A stretch of 64,000 bases of DNA from Bacteroidota bacterium (GCA_023429135.1 JAEYWD010000037.1:13124-77123), one strand, 5' to 3'. Counted from the first letter of the stretch, positions 53,751 through 62,334 are shown. Numbers and translations: made by a program. Notes: generated by a model from the letters alone, not told the origin.

Positions 53751-54299
53751 GTGGCGGAATTTGACCAACGCCTTTCAGGACAGGAACCTAACCTTGCTAA
53801 TCAAAAAGCTTACACCTCGGCTCAAAACGAAGCTGTAAGCAGAGTGAACATGCGCGTTGCCAGCATCCGTAAAGTTGTAAATGGAGCGAATACACCAGCC
53901 GAAATAAAAATCGCTTATGGCGTGGGTGGCAAAAACCGTCCGACCGTTATGATGGCAAGCAGTGCAGCCCAAACAGTTATTGCAGCTTATAATCTTTATA
54001 AGGACTGGAGTAACCGTAATGGTATTCTCGAAAAAGACATCACAGAGCTTACGACACTCGATGCCGCGTTGTTTACTTCGGACGACAGGCAAGTAAAAAG
54101 CATATTCGAACGTAAGGCAGCCACTATGGATAAAAATACCTTACAACGTAACGTTGAAGACATGGTAACGCGCATTGCGGGATTAGGCTTTCACGAATTT
54201 GAACTTACCAATCCTCCGGTAGCCAAGTTGTTTGCCGATCTTATCCCCAGTGCTCCGCAAAAGAATGGAGCAAAAAAAGCAAAACCCGCTACGGTTTAA
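53751..54299 (+). CDS. Unidentified protein, probably 5'-truncated
   Basis: The 182-residue frame opens with a GTG at 53751 and codes for a helical domain (VAEFDQRLSGQ, then NMRVASIRKVV and GIDxA-free segments) and a basic tail KKAKPATV. The frame stays open only to 53730, there is no ribosome binding site, and the region just upstream carries the leader of the divergent DUF4377 lipoprotein. The codon use (many CGT/AAC) is higher-expression-like than the neighbours'. I read it as a gene that has lost its start by rearrangement, or one using GTG. The family is not recognised. Confidence 0.6.
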   Translation: MAEFDQRLSGQEPNLANQKAYTSAQNEAVSRVNMRVASIRKVVNGANTPAEIKIAYGVGGKNRPTVMMASSAAQTVIAAYNLYKDWSNRNGILEKDITELTTLDAALFTSDDRQVKSIFERKAATMDKNTLQRNVEDMVTRIAGLGFHEFELTNPPVAKLFADLIPSAPQKNGAKKAKPATV

Positions 54300-54350
54300 T
54301 TTTATAAAACGAGGGTTATATCCATGGGCTTGTTGGGAGTCCATGGATTT

Positions 54351-54450
54351 TTTTACTGTGCATATCCATGGCTGACCTCCGATACATTTAATTAATAGGC
54401 AATCAATTATAAACACTTTAGGCTATTGAATTACAAATTCATCTATGTTC
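54351..54450 (-). repeat. Duplicated promoter/start segment, copy 1 (orphan)
   Basis: About 100 bases resemble 55332-55447: both carry TTTTACTGTGCATAT, then a minus-strand start codon, CTCCGA, ATACATTTAATTAATA and a far end ATTGAATTACAAATTCATCTATGTTC. In copy 1 the start (ATGGATATGCACAGTAAA on the minus strand) leads into unrelated sequence, so it is the 5' remnant of a DUF7660-like gene. Confidence 0.75.
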
Positions 54451-54541
54451 CAAGCTGAATTGCAAATTGAGCTTGGCTGGGGAAGGATTATGATCAAAAT
54501 CTATAGACTCGGCTTATTTGTTCATCGTAATTATTTTCCCT

Positions 54542-54832
54542 TTAAACGTCCATATTTTTGAACCACTTTTTAGCTGATTCTCTCCTATGGGGACAACCAG
54601 GCCAGCAGCACGGACGCTTTTTACCTTCCAATATTTCTTCGCCTAATCGTTGAATATGTTCCTTACGTGTTTCCTCCTGCTTTACAATTGTTGTCCAGCA
54701 AATCCATTCATTACGTGCAAGTGGTGTAAGTTTATTCCATTTTTCCAACAGTTCCGGTTTAGAAATTAAAACTGCTTTTATATCATCGGGTACAGGGTGT
54801 ACGACTCCTTCCTCAATTAATAAATTTTTCAT
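54542..54832 (-). CDS. YdeI/OmpD-associated family small protein
   Basis: The 96-residue protein matches the C-terminal YdeI-type helical unit: VPDDIKAVLISKPELLEKW, then LTPLARNEWICWT and a KQEETRKEHIQRL helix. It ends with a short cysteine cluster (PCCWPGCPHR) not typical of all members, which could bind zinc. These proteins are linked loosely to stress and bacteriocin protection. It lies between the orphan promoter repeat and a hairpin-rich repeat. Confidence 0.8.
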   Translation of the reverse strand: MKNLLIEEGVVHPVPDDIKAVLISKPELLEKWNKLTPLARNEWICWTTIVKQEETRKEHIQRLGEEILEGKKRPCCWPGCPHRRESAKKWFKNMDV

Positions 54833-54894
54833 TGTCTTTAAGGTTTTAAACAGGGTTATAAAAATTAATTTTTCTATCAGCAGGTCGCCGCTGG

Positions 54895-55047
54895 CGCGGA
54901 TTCAGTAATCCGTGCCCACGTTCGGCTTAGGCTTTGCCTAAGTCGGCCATATCAATTCAGGGTTACCTGATAATTAAACGATTTTAATAAAATTAAGGCA
55001 AGAGCCTGTAAACATATTTTCGACTAAGGTAGAACTTTAGCCGAGCG
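54895..55047. repeat. Hairpin-rich intergenic repeat, copy 2
   Basis: Hairpins GCGCGGATT/AATCCGTGC (54895-54916) and CGGCTTAGGC/GCCTAAGTCGG (54922-54945) are followed by GGCAAGAGCC and an end block TTCGACTAAGGTAGAACTTTAGCCGAGC (in two overlapping pieces). Part order and end block match copy 1 at 40483-40613. The CGCGGATT/AATCCGTG stem is REP-like. Confidence 0.6.
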
Positions 55048-55101
55048 CTATGTCCAATTTACAGCCTTGGGCCCAGGGAGGAAAATGATTTCAATGTTTT
55101 G

Positions 55102-55350
55102 TTATTCATAAATCCGTGCACCTTTAAAAATATCAGCAAAAACCTGCCAATCAGGAATATCCGCATTTATTGTTTGCTTTGTATTATCATAATACCCTTG
55201 TAAATCATCGGTATATCTTACCATAGCTTCCAAAAAATCCTCAAGATTCTTATTTTCCCACTCATTTGGATTTTCAATTAAATCTCGTCTAAACATTTCC
55301 AGGAAACTAATGAATTCCTGTCTGCTAGATATTTTACTGTGCATATTCAT
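55102..55350 (-). CDS. DUF7660 family small protein
   Basis: The 82-residue acidic protein has the family pattern: SRQEFISFLEMFRRDL, then WENKNLEDFLEAMVRYTDDL and a PDWQVFADIFKGARIYE end. The function is unknown; such proteins are small and cytoplasmic, and often occur near toxin-immunity or accessory genes. GGAG lies seven bases before ATG 55350 and is conserved in both copies of the upstream repeat, which supports this start over the ATG at 55344. Confidence 0.83.
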   Translation of the reverse strand: MNMHSKISSRQEFISFLEMFRRDLIENPNEWENKNLEDFLEAMVRYTDDLQGYYDNTKQTINADIPDWQVFADIFKGARIYE

Positions 55351-55447
55351 GGCTGGTCTCCGAATACATTTAATTAATATGCAAACATTATAAACATGTG
55401 CAATCTAATCTTTATAGGTTATTGAATTACAAATTCATCTATGTTCT
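55332..55447 (-). repeat. Duplicated promoter/start segment, copy 2 (in use by DUF7660 gene)
   Basis: This is the intact partner of 54351-54450. It covers the first codons, ribosome binding site and about 95 bases of leader of the DUF7660 gene. It has an extra stretch of about 14 bases in the middle compared with copy 1. Confidence 0.75.
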
Positions 55448-55512
55448 AGCGCGCGTTATAAACTCGTGTTAACTGAACAGTCTAATTCATTGTGGAAATA
55501 TGTTTAACTATT

Positions 55513-58053
55513 TTAGTGCATGCTGTTATTTAGATTCAGTATTTTGCTAAACTTATTCTTAAACCATTTGGTATTTGCAAGTTCTGATGGTTTTAAATTA
55601 TATTTATAAATAATATCCTTATTAAAGTACTCCTTTATACTAAATGATTTGAAAAAAACTTCAATTTCATTAGACTCTAAAATTTCTATAATTTTATTTT
55701 CCTCTTTTTTTGACCGAATGTTTTCTGACTCAATTTTGAACTCTTGATAACTATTTCTGGCGCTCTTATAATTAGAAATGATAAGATTTTTAAAGGAATT
55801 TTTTTGCTTAACAATTTCAGAAATATAGTTGGATTTATTAAAATTATTTAATTTTAATTCAGCAATATTATCAGGATGATACAAGTAGTTTTCGAAGCAA
55901 TAATAATCAAGTATGTAATAGTTTGGATATTTGTTTTTTAACTTATCAATTTCACTATCGAGTAAAAAGTCTCTATCTCTTAATCCAAATCTATCAGGAT
56001 AAGTTTTTACTTGAATAAAAACAGACTGACTATCTCTTTCCGGGAAAAATACAACATTTTCAAAATTTAATATTTTTAAAATATCTGAATTTTTATTTTC
56101 ACAAACAATAATTTTATCTTTCGAAAATTGACCTCTTATTACATCGGAAGATAGAGAAGCAACTTTAACCTCCTCTAAACTTAATTCGCATCTAATTTTT
56201 CTAATTCCTTTTAATTCATATCTTCTTAGCAAGTCAAAATCATAAAACATTGGCTTGACAATTGTAGTGCAATGAGAGCAATTACATGGAATCATTTCAC
56301 TAACTTCTATTTTATTAAAATCCTTATGAATTTCATATATTGCTTTTCGAATAATAAACAAATATTCTCTTTTATGTTGACCTGATATTTCTAGGGTTAT
56401 TTTATTTTCAAAAAATTTTTCTTTTACTAATGCTTTTGTGTTTTCATATTGTAGGACAACGCCAAAACGCCAATAAGTATCATTAAATATGTCACTGCTA
56501 AGTTTAACTATTAGACGAGCTAATATTCCTTTAGGCATAAATTTATATAGGAATTCAAATTTTAAATTGTCATTTGAAGTTTTCCATTCATAATCAATTT
56601 CATCTACAGGTAAAAGTCTTGGTGCTAAAAATTCTCCATTACTTAATTCAAAACACAAATCAAATTTTTTATTTCTCATAAGAGAGATTAATTCCCTTAT
56701 TTTTGATTTATATTCTTCATTTGACCATATTCTATTTAAATCATCAATTGAAAATCTTCCTTTTTGATTTATTACTTTTCTATCATCAAAAATTTTGTAA
56801 ACTCCTTTAGTAATCCACTCATGATTTAAAAAGATTATATTTTTCAATTCAATATCATCTTTGAAATGAAGGAATACGCCTAAATCGTGAAAGTATTCAC
56901 TTAAAAAGAGGGCATTTTCAACATTCCTATAATGCTTTTTACATATTTCTAAATACTCATTTTCTGATATATAATTACGCCCAGACTGTTTTAAGCTTTC
57001 AATTTCACGTCGAATATCCACCCATACTTTAGGGAGTGGATTTCCTATGTGAGGTAATTTAGTTGCAATTTCTTTAATAGCATATTTAAACTTGTCAAGA
57101 CTTTCTTTATAATCATACTTCAAACTGATTTTATGAAAATCTATAATATTTCCAAAAGCATCTTTATATTCCTTAATTGGTAAATCTTTAGTAGGTTGAT
57201 CACATTTATTTAAAATTATAATTACAGGACTTTGTGCGCCTAGAAGTTTTATAATATTCAACCAATAAAAAAAGTCATCATAACTGTCTTCTTTTCTGGA
57301 TTCAGTAACTAATAAATAAATTGACCTTTTAGTGAGAAAGAACTGATGTGTAGAATGATAAATCTCTTGACCTCCGAAATCCCAAATATTAACCTGAAAA
57401 TCACTATTAATATTGGGATTAATGCTGACAATATTTTCTTTTGGTATAATCCACTTGTTAATGTTAATACCTTCTGTACTTTCCATTTCTTCAAGACAAA
57501 AATTATCTGAGATTAAGGCTTTTGATAAACAGGTCTTTCCTACACGACCTTCGCCAACTAATAATAATTTTACTTCATATAAAAAATCCTTATTTTCGAG
57601 TTCCTTAATAAAATTTCTAATTGATTCTATGCCTCGGGCAACAATTTCTGGAGGTAATAAGTCAAAAGGATTGTCTTCCAAATTAAGCTCCTTTAAATTT
57701 GGCATGTTTGCGATCTTTTCTGAGAGATGAATCAAGCGATTATTTGATAAGTCAAGATGCTTCAATGACCTCAATAATGTAATATCTTCATGAATTTCAT
57801 TAATTTGATTACTTGATAAGTTTAATTTACTTAAATTCTTAAGTTTTGAAATTTCTTTCGGAATGGAAGTTATTTTATTTCTTAATTCAGTATCGCAATA
57901 TGAATCATTACTTAAGTCAAGTGTTCTTAGATCAGTAAAATCAAATACTTCTTCTGGAATTTTATTTAATCCACAGTTTTTTAAATCTAAAACTTGCCAA
58001 CCATGTATTTTTACATTTTTAATTCTTTCTTTTATTTTTTCTTCTGTGTTCAT
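55513..58053 (-). CDS. LRR-Roc-COR GTPase with C-terminal TOPRIM/DUF4435-like domain
   Basis: The 846-residue cytoplasmic protein has these parts: leucine-rich repeats (about 18-150); a Roc GTPase domain (about 158-335) with P-loop GEGRVGKT (167-174), switch WDFGGQE (224-230) and NKCD (282-285); and a COR domain (about 345-640) with the bacterial ROCO cysteine motif CNCSHC (590-595). An extra C-terminal domain (about 645-846) follows. In that domain KIIVCENKNSD (Glu 652), GLRDRDF (Asp 693, Asp 695) and CFENYLYHPDNI (Glu 721) have the order and spacing of TOPRIM/DUF4435 proteins such as the AriB effector of PARIS. Roc-COR and LRR assignment is firm; the TOPRIM assignment is my inference from motifs. 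The gene is far more AT-rich than its neighbours and stands alone. Confidence 0.88.
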   Translation of the reverse strand: MNTEEKIKERIKNVKIHGWQVLDLKNCGLNKIPEEVFDFTDLRTLDLSNDSYCDTELRNKITSIPKEISKLKNLSKLNLSSNQINEIHEDITLLRSLKHLDLSNNRLIHLSEKIANMPNLKELNLEDNPFDLLPPEIVARGIESIRNFIKELENKDFLYEVKLLLVGEGRVGKTCLSKALISDNFCLEEMESTEGININKWIIPKENIVSINPNINSDFQVNIWDFGGQEIYHSTHQFFLTKRSIYLLVTESRKEDSYDDFFYWLNIIKLLGAQSPVIIILNKCDQPTKDLPIKEYKDAFGNIIDFHKISLKYDYKESLDKFKYAIKEIATKLPHIGNPLPKVWVDIRREIESLKQSGRNYISENEYLEICKKHYRNVENALFLSEYFHDLGVFLHFKDDIELKNIIFLNHEWITKGVYKIFDDRKVINQKGRFSIDDLNRIWSNEEYKSKIRELISLMRNKKFDLCFELSNGEFLAPRLLPVDEIDYEWKTSNDNLKFEFLYKFMPKGILARLIVKLSSDIFNDTYWRFGVVLQYENTKALVKEKFFENKITLEISGQHKREYLFIIRKAIYEIHKDFNKIEVSEMIPCNCSHCTTIVKPMFYDFDLLRRYELKGIRKIRCELSLEEVKVASLSSDVIRGQFSKDKIIVCENKNSDILKILNFENVVFFPERDSQSVFIQVKTYPDRFGLRDRDFLLDSEIDKLKNKYPNYYILDYYCFENYLYHPDNIAELKLNNFNKSNYISEIVKQKNSFKNLIISNYKSARNSYQEFKIESENIRSKKEENKIIEILESNEIEVFFKSFSIKEYFNKDIIYKYNLKPSELANTKWFKNKFSKILNLNNSMH

Positions 58054-58378
58054 TTCTTAATTAATAAATTTTTTTGAAAAATGTTTATACATTTTTATTT
58101 CATAGAATATTAGCAATTCCATTGAGTGCATTTGTATTTTTTCCTATACTAGAACCATACGTTGTGATGTTAGTTCCTGCATGGTATTATGAAAGCCAAT
58201 TTACAAATTTTTGGTTATGGCGGTGTAAAGTGAAGGGTATTATTTGTCACATTTCATTCCTTTGGTAAAGGAATGATTACCTTTTTTGTTACTATTTATT
58301 GAGGTTGAATATTACCTGGTTAGCAGAAGGTGAGGAGAGAGGAAGTTTATAATATTTACTTTATTACCTGTTGGTGCT
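58054..58378. other. Intergenic region with one hairpin
   Basis: This AT-rich gap lies upstream of the ROCO gene. It contains a perfect hairpin CATTCCTTT-GGT-AAAGGAATG (58255-58275) followed by six T, which could end a plus-strand transcript. A 64-codon plus-strand frame with TTG start (58074-58268) precedes it. It is hydrophobic and weak, so I do not call it a gene. Confidence 0.45.
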
Positions 58379-58927
58379 TTATTTATGCTGGTGTGCATTT
58401 CTCATTATTTCATCCACTATGGTAAATGCTTTTTCCAATGTTATCCCGTTTTTCTGGTCAATATACAAGGGGTGATTCTCTTCGATAATTTCAAGGGCTG
58501 GTATTGACCCGGCAGACTGTTCATATGCCATGGTTTTTATGTTTAAAGTTTCTCCATAAATAGGTATAATTGTTTGTAACCATCCGAAATAGGGTGGTTC
58601 ATTAACTCTTTCAGGATTTGTCCATAAATCGTTTCTTTTAATAAAATTCTCTCTGCTTATCGAAGTCCACACGTTCCAGATAAAATCTTCTTTGTAATCA
58701 ATTATGGGAATAGCCAATCGGCACCGGTGAAAGAAATGCTCTCCATCAACTACACATAAACTTTCAGCCATTTCAATTCTCTTTTCTCTTTCATCCGGTG
58801 GTACGGAATAGTAATAATCGGGATAATCCGAGCCAAAACATAATGGGATTTCTTCATATACTTTCCCACAACAAGAACATTTATAAGTTCTCTTTTTGTC
58901 TTTTTTATAAAAGAAATTCAGTTTCAT
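58379..58927 (-). CDS. DUF2199 family protein with zinc-ribbon-like head
   Basis: The 182-residue protein matches DUF2199: YKCSCCGKVYEEIPLCFG at the start (a CxxC pair), SVPPDEREKRIEMAESLCVVDGEHFF in sections, then FIWNVWTSISRENF, PPYFGWLQTIIPIYGETL and HPLYIDQKNGIT. The function is unknown. The N-terminal cysteines suggest one half of a zinc site. It lies 45 bases downstream of the DUF4386 gene on the same strand. Confidence 0.87.
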   Translation of the reverse strand: MKLNFFYKKDKKRTYKCSCCGKVYEEIPLCFGSDYPDYYYSVPPDEREKRIEMAESLCVVDGEHFFHRCRLAIPIIDYKEDFIWNVWTSISRENFIKRNDLWTNPERVNEPPYFGWLQTIIPIYGETLNIKTMAYEQSAGSIPALEIIEENHPLYIDQKNGITLEKAFTIVDEIMRNAHQHK

Positions 58928-58972
58928 TCAACGATTGATTTTTAAGGTTAGTGGTATCTACTATATTAATTC

Positions 58973-59656
58973 TTACAAAACCATTTCAAACCCTTTCCAT
59001 ATCAACCACACTGCAAAAACAAATTCCTGCAAAGCAAGGGGGAGATTTAGAAGCATATAGTTGGGAGATATTATTTTCACATATTTTAGCCACACAAAAA
59101 TACTGGCCAGAATAGCTATTGCTGCACCCGCAATGCCCCACACGGAGAGCCAGGTGGGGATCAATCCCGCTTGGAGCGTTACGGTGTAGAGCATGATGCT
59201 GCTTAAGCATAGCATAATTATCATGGCCACATGATTTATAAAATCCCTGGCGGTTTTGAGCTTATCTCCAGTCGGCTTATAATTCACCGTAGTTGAAGAA
59301 TTATGCTTAACATATTTCTTACTTACACGCAATATCCACACAAGTATTCCGGTTCCTATTATAACCAGTATGGTTGCTATAGTTCTAAAAGCAAGAAATC
59401 CATAGGCTAATGTTTCGTTATGTATTTTAACTACCGGAAAAAGTAAGAGAGCAATTAATGTATAAAACACTGCCATTAAAAACTGAAAAAAGGCTGCTTT
59501 CCTGACCTGCCCCGAATGCCTGGCTGCTTTTGTTAAATAATCGGGATGGTCAACCGCACGAGCAATACTTAAAAGTCCGGCAATAAAAACCAATAAGTAT
59601 AGCATTCCGGTTAGTGTCGAAATGACTCTATAGGTATCTACTGTTATTATATCCAT
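58973..59656 (-). CDS. DUF4386-like multi-pass membrane protein
   Basis: A protein of about 227 residues has six predicted membrane helices and the DUF4386-like start YRVISTLTGMLYLLVFIAGL, followed by a KAARHSGQVRKAAFF loop. It is an inner-membrane protein of unknown function. ATG 59656 has AAAGG seven bases ahead and leaves a 19-base gap from the preceding gene. An ATG at 59683 would overlap that gene by eight bases. Confidence 0.82.
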   Translation of the reverse strand: MDIITVDTYRVISTLTGMLYLLVFIAGLLSIARAVDHPDYLTKAARHSGQVRKAAFFQFLMAVFYTLIALLLFPVVKIHNETLAYGFLAFRTIATILVIIGTGILVWILRVSKKYVKHNSSTTVNYKPTGDKLKTARDFINHVAMIIMLCLSSIMLYTVTLQAGLIPTWLSVWGIAGAAIAILASIFVWLKYVKIISPNYMLLNLPLALQEFVFAVWLIWKGFEMVL

Positions 59657-59675
59657 TTGCAAACCTTTATAAAAC

Positions 59676-60107
59676 TCATTCAAAATCTTTTTTGTTTATT
59701 TCAATCTGTTCTTTAACCCACTCTATGTAGCGCATTTTTTTAAAATCGAACCACTGCTGCCTGTATTCGCCGGAGTTATCAATGTGCCATTTAAAGTTTT
59801 GAAAGGGCTTTCGTCTGTTTAATGCATTAATGAGGTTGTTTTGCAATCTTTTGTTCTCAACGTTTTCTGCAAAATCTGCCATTATTTGAAATGATTCATG
59901 TGATTCCAATCCTTTGAATTCAAAATAATCATCCCAATTGTCTTCAATTTCATTCCAAACCTCCTCCCATAGTTCTTTATCAGCACCAATCCAATTATCA
60001 GAATTAATAATTGTTTTAATCTCACCGGTTTTAAGATTGTAAAAACATCTCATTCCACAATCCAGTTCTTCGGCTATTTCTGCTATTTGTTTTTCGGTTA
60101 ACTTCAT
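59676..60107 (-). CDS. UPF0158 family protein
   Basis: The 143-residue acidic cytoplasmic protein follows the UPF0158 pattern: EIAEELDCGMRCFYNLKTGEI, then a WEEVWNEIEDNWDDYFEFKGLESHESFQIM stretch and a C-terminal FKWHIDNSGEYRQQWFDFK block. The function is unknown. It is the first gene of a minus-strand run with the DUF4386 and DUF2199 genes. Confidence 0.85.
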   Translation of the reverse strand: MKLTEKQIAEIAEELDCGMRCFYNLKTGEIKTIINSDNWIGADKELWEEVWNEIEDNWDDYFEFKGLESHESFQIMADFAENVENKRLQNNLINALNRRKPFQNFKWHIDNSGEYRQQWFDFKKMRYIEWVKEQIEINKKDFE

Positions 60108-60186
60108 ATACGATTTCTACTTTTCCAGTTTTGAATTTGAACAGCTGTTTGCCTTATAAGCCTAAACGGGCTGTCGACTATGGTCC

Positions 60187-60202
60187 GGGGACTGTGGACA
60201 AC
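60187..60202 (+). repeat. GGACTGTGGAC-type intergenic repeat, copy 3 (partial)
   Basis: GGGACTGTGGACAACC follows CTGTCGACTATGGTCC and resembles the boxes at 37456 and 48525, but only the core is shared. It lies just beyond the end of the gene at 60203. Confidence 0.4.
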
Positions 60203-61375
60203 CTATTTCTCACACGGAATTTTCATAATACTAAACGAATCGAAATATGCCGGTATAATATTTTCAGTCTTAGCCCAGCCCTGAATAGCAAAAATCCCTA
60301 TATACCGGGGTTGGATTGAAAAATCAATACTTGCAGCTTCCTTTAAAGCAAAGCTCTCGGAAGACGAAACACTGTAAAGAAACCGGAAATGATTTCTTTT
60401 CATTTCGATTTTTAGGATCGATTTTGAAAGGTTCTCTTTTGCAAGACTGTCTTCCGCTGTGTTTTCCAACTTAAAAAGAGGAAGCTGAACTATTTCCTGA
60501 GGCTTGCTGCTCATTCCGCTTTCGGTTGAGCCCACTGCCTGGATATTAATTTCAGGCGGTTTGGGGAAGCCTCCGAAAAAATCGTTATAAGCAATAGACA
60601 AACGTATCATTTTCCCGGTGAATGTTGAATCTTCCAGAATAAGTATTCCGGCTTGCTGCCAGTTAATCCGCGGAACAAAATCCGAGAGGCGGATTTCTGC
60701 CGTGAAACAATCGGATGTTATTTTCCTTAATAATACATTCTTTATGTTGGCGTGGTTATTTTCCAATGCCCAGTTGTCGCCCATAAGCGTATACAGCGCA
60801 AGATGTCCGGCTTTTACATCCCGTTTATTCCACCAGCCGGAATCAGCCGATTTTAGTATCCATCCTCTGCTTAGCAACGAATCTTTGGCTACTGAACTGA
60901 AACTGTCGTAAAAATCGTCGCCCTTATTTTTGCCAGTGAGTATATAAATTAACGACAGGCACAAAATTACAAGTAACGAAATTGCTGCTGCCGTTATTTT
61001 TTTCCATTTGGGCCATTTTGGGGTTTCGCGGGATTGGGAAATGTAACTGTTCTTATACTGAAACCAGTAAGGATAATGACTTTCATGATCTTTCCTGTGT
61101 ATTTCATTTGTAGCAGGAGCATTGAGTACGTATCTGGCTAAGGTATCTAATGTTGCTATGGAGGGGTTTTCTTTATCTTCTTCTTTACCGAAAACAAATT
61201 TCGAATAATTCTTAATGCTTTTGGCTCCTATTACCAGCCCTGTTTGATCGGTTACTTTACTGGAAAGCAGCTTGCTGTCGGGATCCGAAAGTGGTGATGT
61301 TAATGAGTAACCAAAACATTTGTGGCAGGCTTCTTTGAAAAGCCTTTTAAAAACAGGAATGTCCAAATCTTTCAT
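60203..61375 (-). CDS. Single-pass membrane protein with HTH-like head and lectin-like ectodomain
   Basis: The 390-residue protein has a cytoplasmic N-terminal domain (about 1-110) of a kind I have seen in Bacteroidota regulators and enzymes: an ISxxTLxR-type pattern here reading VIGAKSIKNYSKFVFG then IATLDTLARYV. One membrane helix follows (about 127-147, AAAISLLVILCLSLIYIL). The ectodomain (about 155-385) looks like a concanavalin/LamG-type beta sandwich (DSFSSVAKDSLLSRGW..., GILILEDSTF, IFAIQGWAKTENIIPAYFDSF). This layout suggests a transmembrane signalling protein that senses a carbohydrate or envelope ligand. No enzyme motif was seen. Confidence 0.68.
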   Translation of the reverse strand: MKDLDIPVFKRLFKEACHKCFGYSLTSPLSDPDSKLLSSKVTDQTGLVIGAKSIKNYSKFVFGKEEDKENPSIATLDTLARYVLNAPATNEIHRKDHESHYPYWFQYKNSYISQSRETPKWPKWKKITAAAISLLVILCLSLIYILTGKNKGDDFYDSFSSVAKDSLLSRGWILKSADSGWWNKRDVKAGHLALYTLMGDNWALENNHANIKNVLLRKITSDCFTAEIRLSDFVPRINWQQAGILILEDSTFTGKMIRLSIAYNDFFGGFPKPPEINIQAVGSTESGMSSKPQEIVQLPLFKLENTAEDSLAKENLSKSILKIEMKRNHFRFLYSVSSSESFALKEAASIDFSIQPRYIGIFAIQGWAKTENIIPAYFDSFSIMKIPCEK

Positions 61376-61495
61376 TTCGCCTTAAGTTTCTTTTCCTTAA
61401 TAATTCCGCGATGGTTCCGAAAGCTTTCCAACAGAATTCCACTTTTTGAGAAACCTGCCAGGTAATTTTGCTTCATAATTTCTAAATTCAAATTT

Positions 61496-62221
61496 ATGAA
61501 AATAGTTGCAGTTTCTTTGGTTTGCTTATTATTAAGTATAACAGTAGTTTCACAAAGTTTACAACTTCGTTACGATTTGAGGCATTGGACAGACCCGTCC
61601 CTCAATCCAGAGAATTTTCCGGCACTAAGCTTTGAGTATTTTACAAATATTGATACGTTGGGATCGGGCTCGTTCCTTATGAAATTCGACGCACAACTGG
61701 ATGGTAGAAAAAATAACATCGGGCAGACGTTTACCCAAATCTCCCAGACTATCAAATTCTGGAAACCCAAAATATATTTATCGTTCACTTACAGCGGAGG
61801 GTTGGGAGTGACGCCTTCTTCGTACGGGTATTACATCTCTAATTCTTTTGGAATTGGTGGGGCTTACACTTTTCAATGGAGTGGTGCGTGGATTTCCACA
61901 GGGTTGTTTTTCCGGTTTAATGCTTTTGAGAAACCGAGTTACGATTCTCAGCTTAATTTATACTTTGGTAAAGGATACTTTAATTACAGGTTATTCACAG
62001 CAGGTAGCTTTGTATTTTGGACTGAAAACAGGAACCGGGGCGACGAAAATACCTCCAACTTAAAAGGCAAAAAATTCGCTTTTTATGGCGATCCGCAACT
62101 ATGGATAAAAATTAAGAGCGGATTATCGGCAGGCTCAAGAGTTTCGGTTTATTATCATGTATTATCCAATGATAATAAAATTCAATTCTATCCGTCGTTG
62201 GGATTGAAATATCAGTTTTAG
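61496..62221 (+). CDS. DUF5020 outer-membrane protein
   Basis: The 241-residue protein has a signal peptide (to about VVSQ, residue 20) and then the DUF5020 opening LQLRYDLRHWTDPSLNPENFP, with the GSFLMKFDAQLDG segment. It ends in a strand closing with Phe (LGLKYQF), typical of beta barrels. DUF5020 proteins are related in layout to Tsx-like channels. It stands alone and divergent from the membrane lectin-like gene. Confidence 0.85.
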   Translation: MKIVAVSLVCLLLSITVVSQSLQLRYDLRHWTDPSLNPENFPALSFEYFTNIDTLGSGSFLMKFDAQLDGRKNNIGQTFTQISQTIKFWKPKIYLSFTYSGGLGVTPSSYGYYISNSFGIGGAYTFQWSGAWISTGLFFRFNAFEKPSYDSQLNLYFGKGYFNYRLFTAGSFVFWTENRNRGDENTSNLKGKKFAFYGDPQLWIKIKSGLSAGSRVSVYYHVLSNDNKIQFYPSLGLKYQF

Positions 62222-62223
62222 AT

Positions 62224-62334
62224 TTATTCCTGATTTTGCATGTCATCTTCGTGAAGAGCCTCATACATGGCTTTAAAATCGCGTGTATAAATCGCTTTCA
62301 GATGGTTTTTAAATGCTTGCTCATTTGCTTTCAT
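62224..62334 (-). CDS. Possible small protein or gene remnant
   Basis: A 36-codon frame from ATG 62334 encodes a charged, alpha-helical peptide (MKANEQAFKNHLKAIYTRDF, then an acidic end). The same frame stays open 14 codons further up, overlapping the end of the KilA-N gene. The amphipathic, repeat-free composition looks protein-like, but I know no family. It could be the tail of a decayed gene. Confidence 0.3.
   Translation of the reverse strand: MKANEQAFKNHLKAIYTRDFKAMYEALHEDDMQNQE

Noticed and set aside
53619..53768. 50-residue N-terminal extension of the DUF4377 lipoprotein
   Set aside because: It would place polar sequence before a clear signal peptide and lipobox; the ATG at 53618 is the sensible start.
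58074..58268. 64-codon plus-strand frame in the gap above the ROCO gene
   Set aside because: It has a TTG start, no ribosome site and a hydrophobic composition expected of AT-rich noncoding DNA; not supported as a gene.
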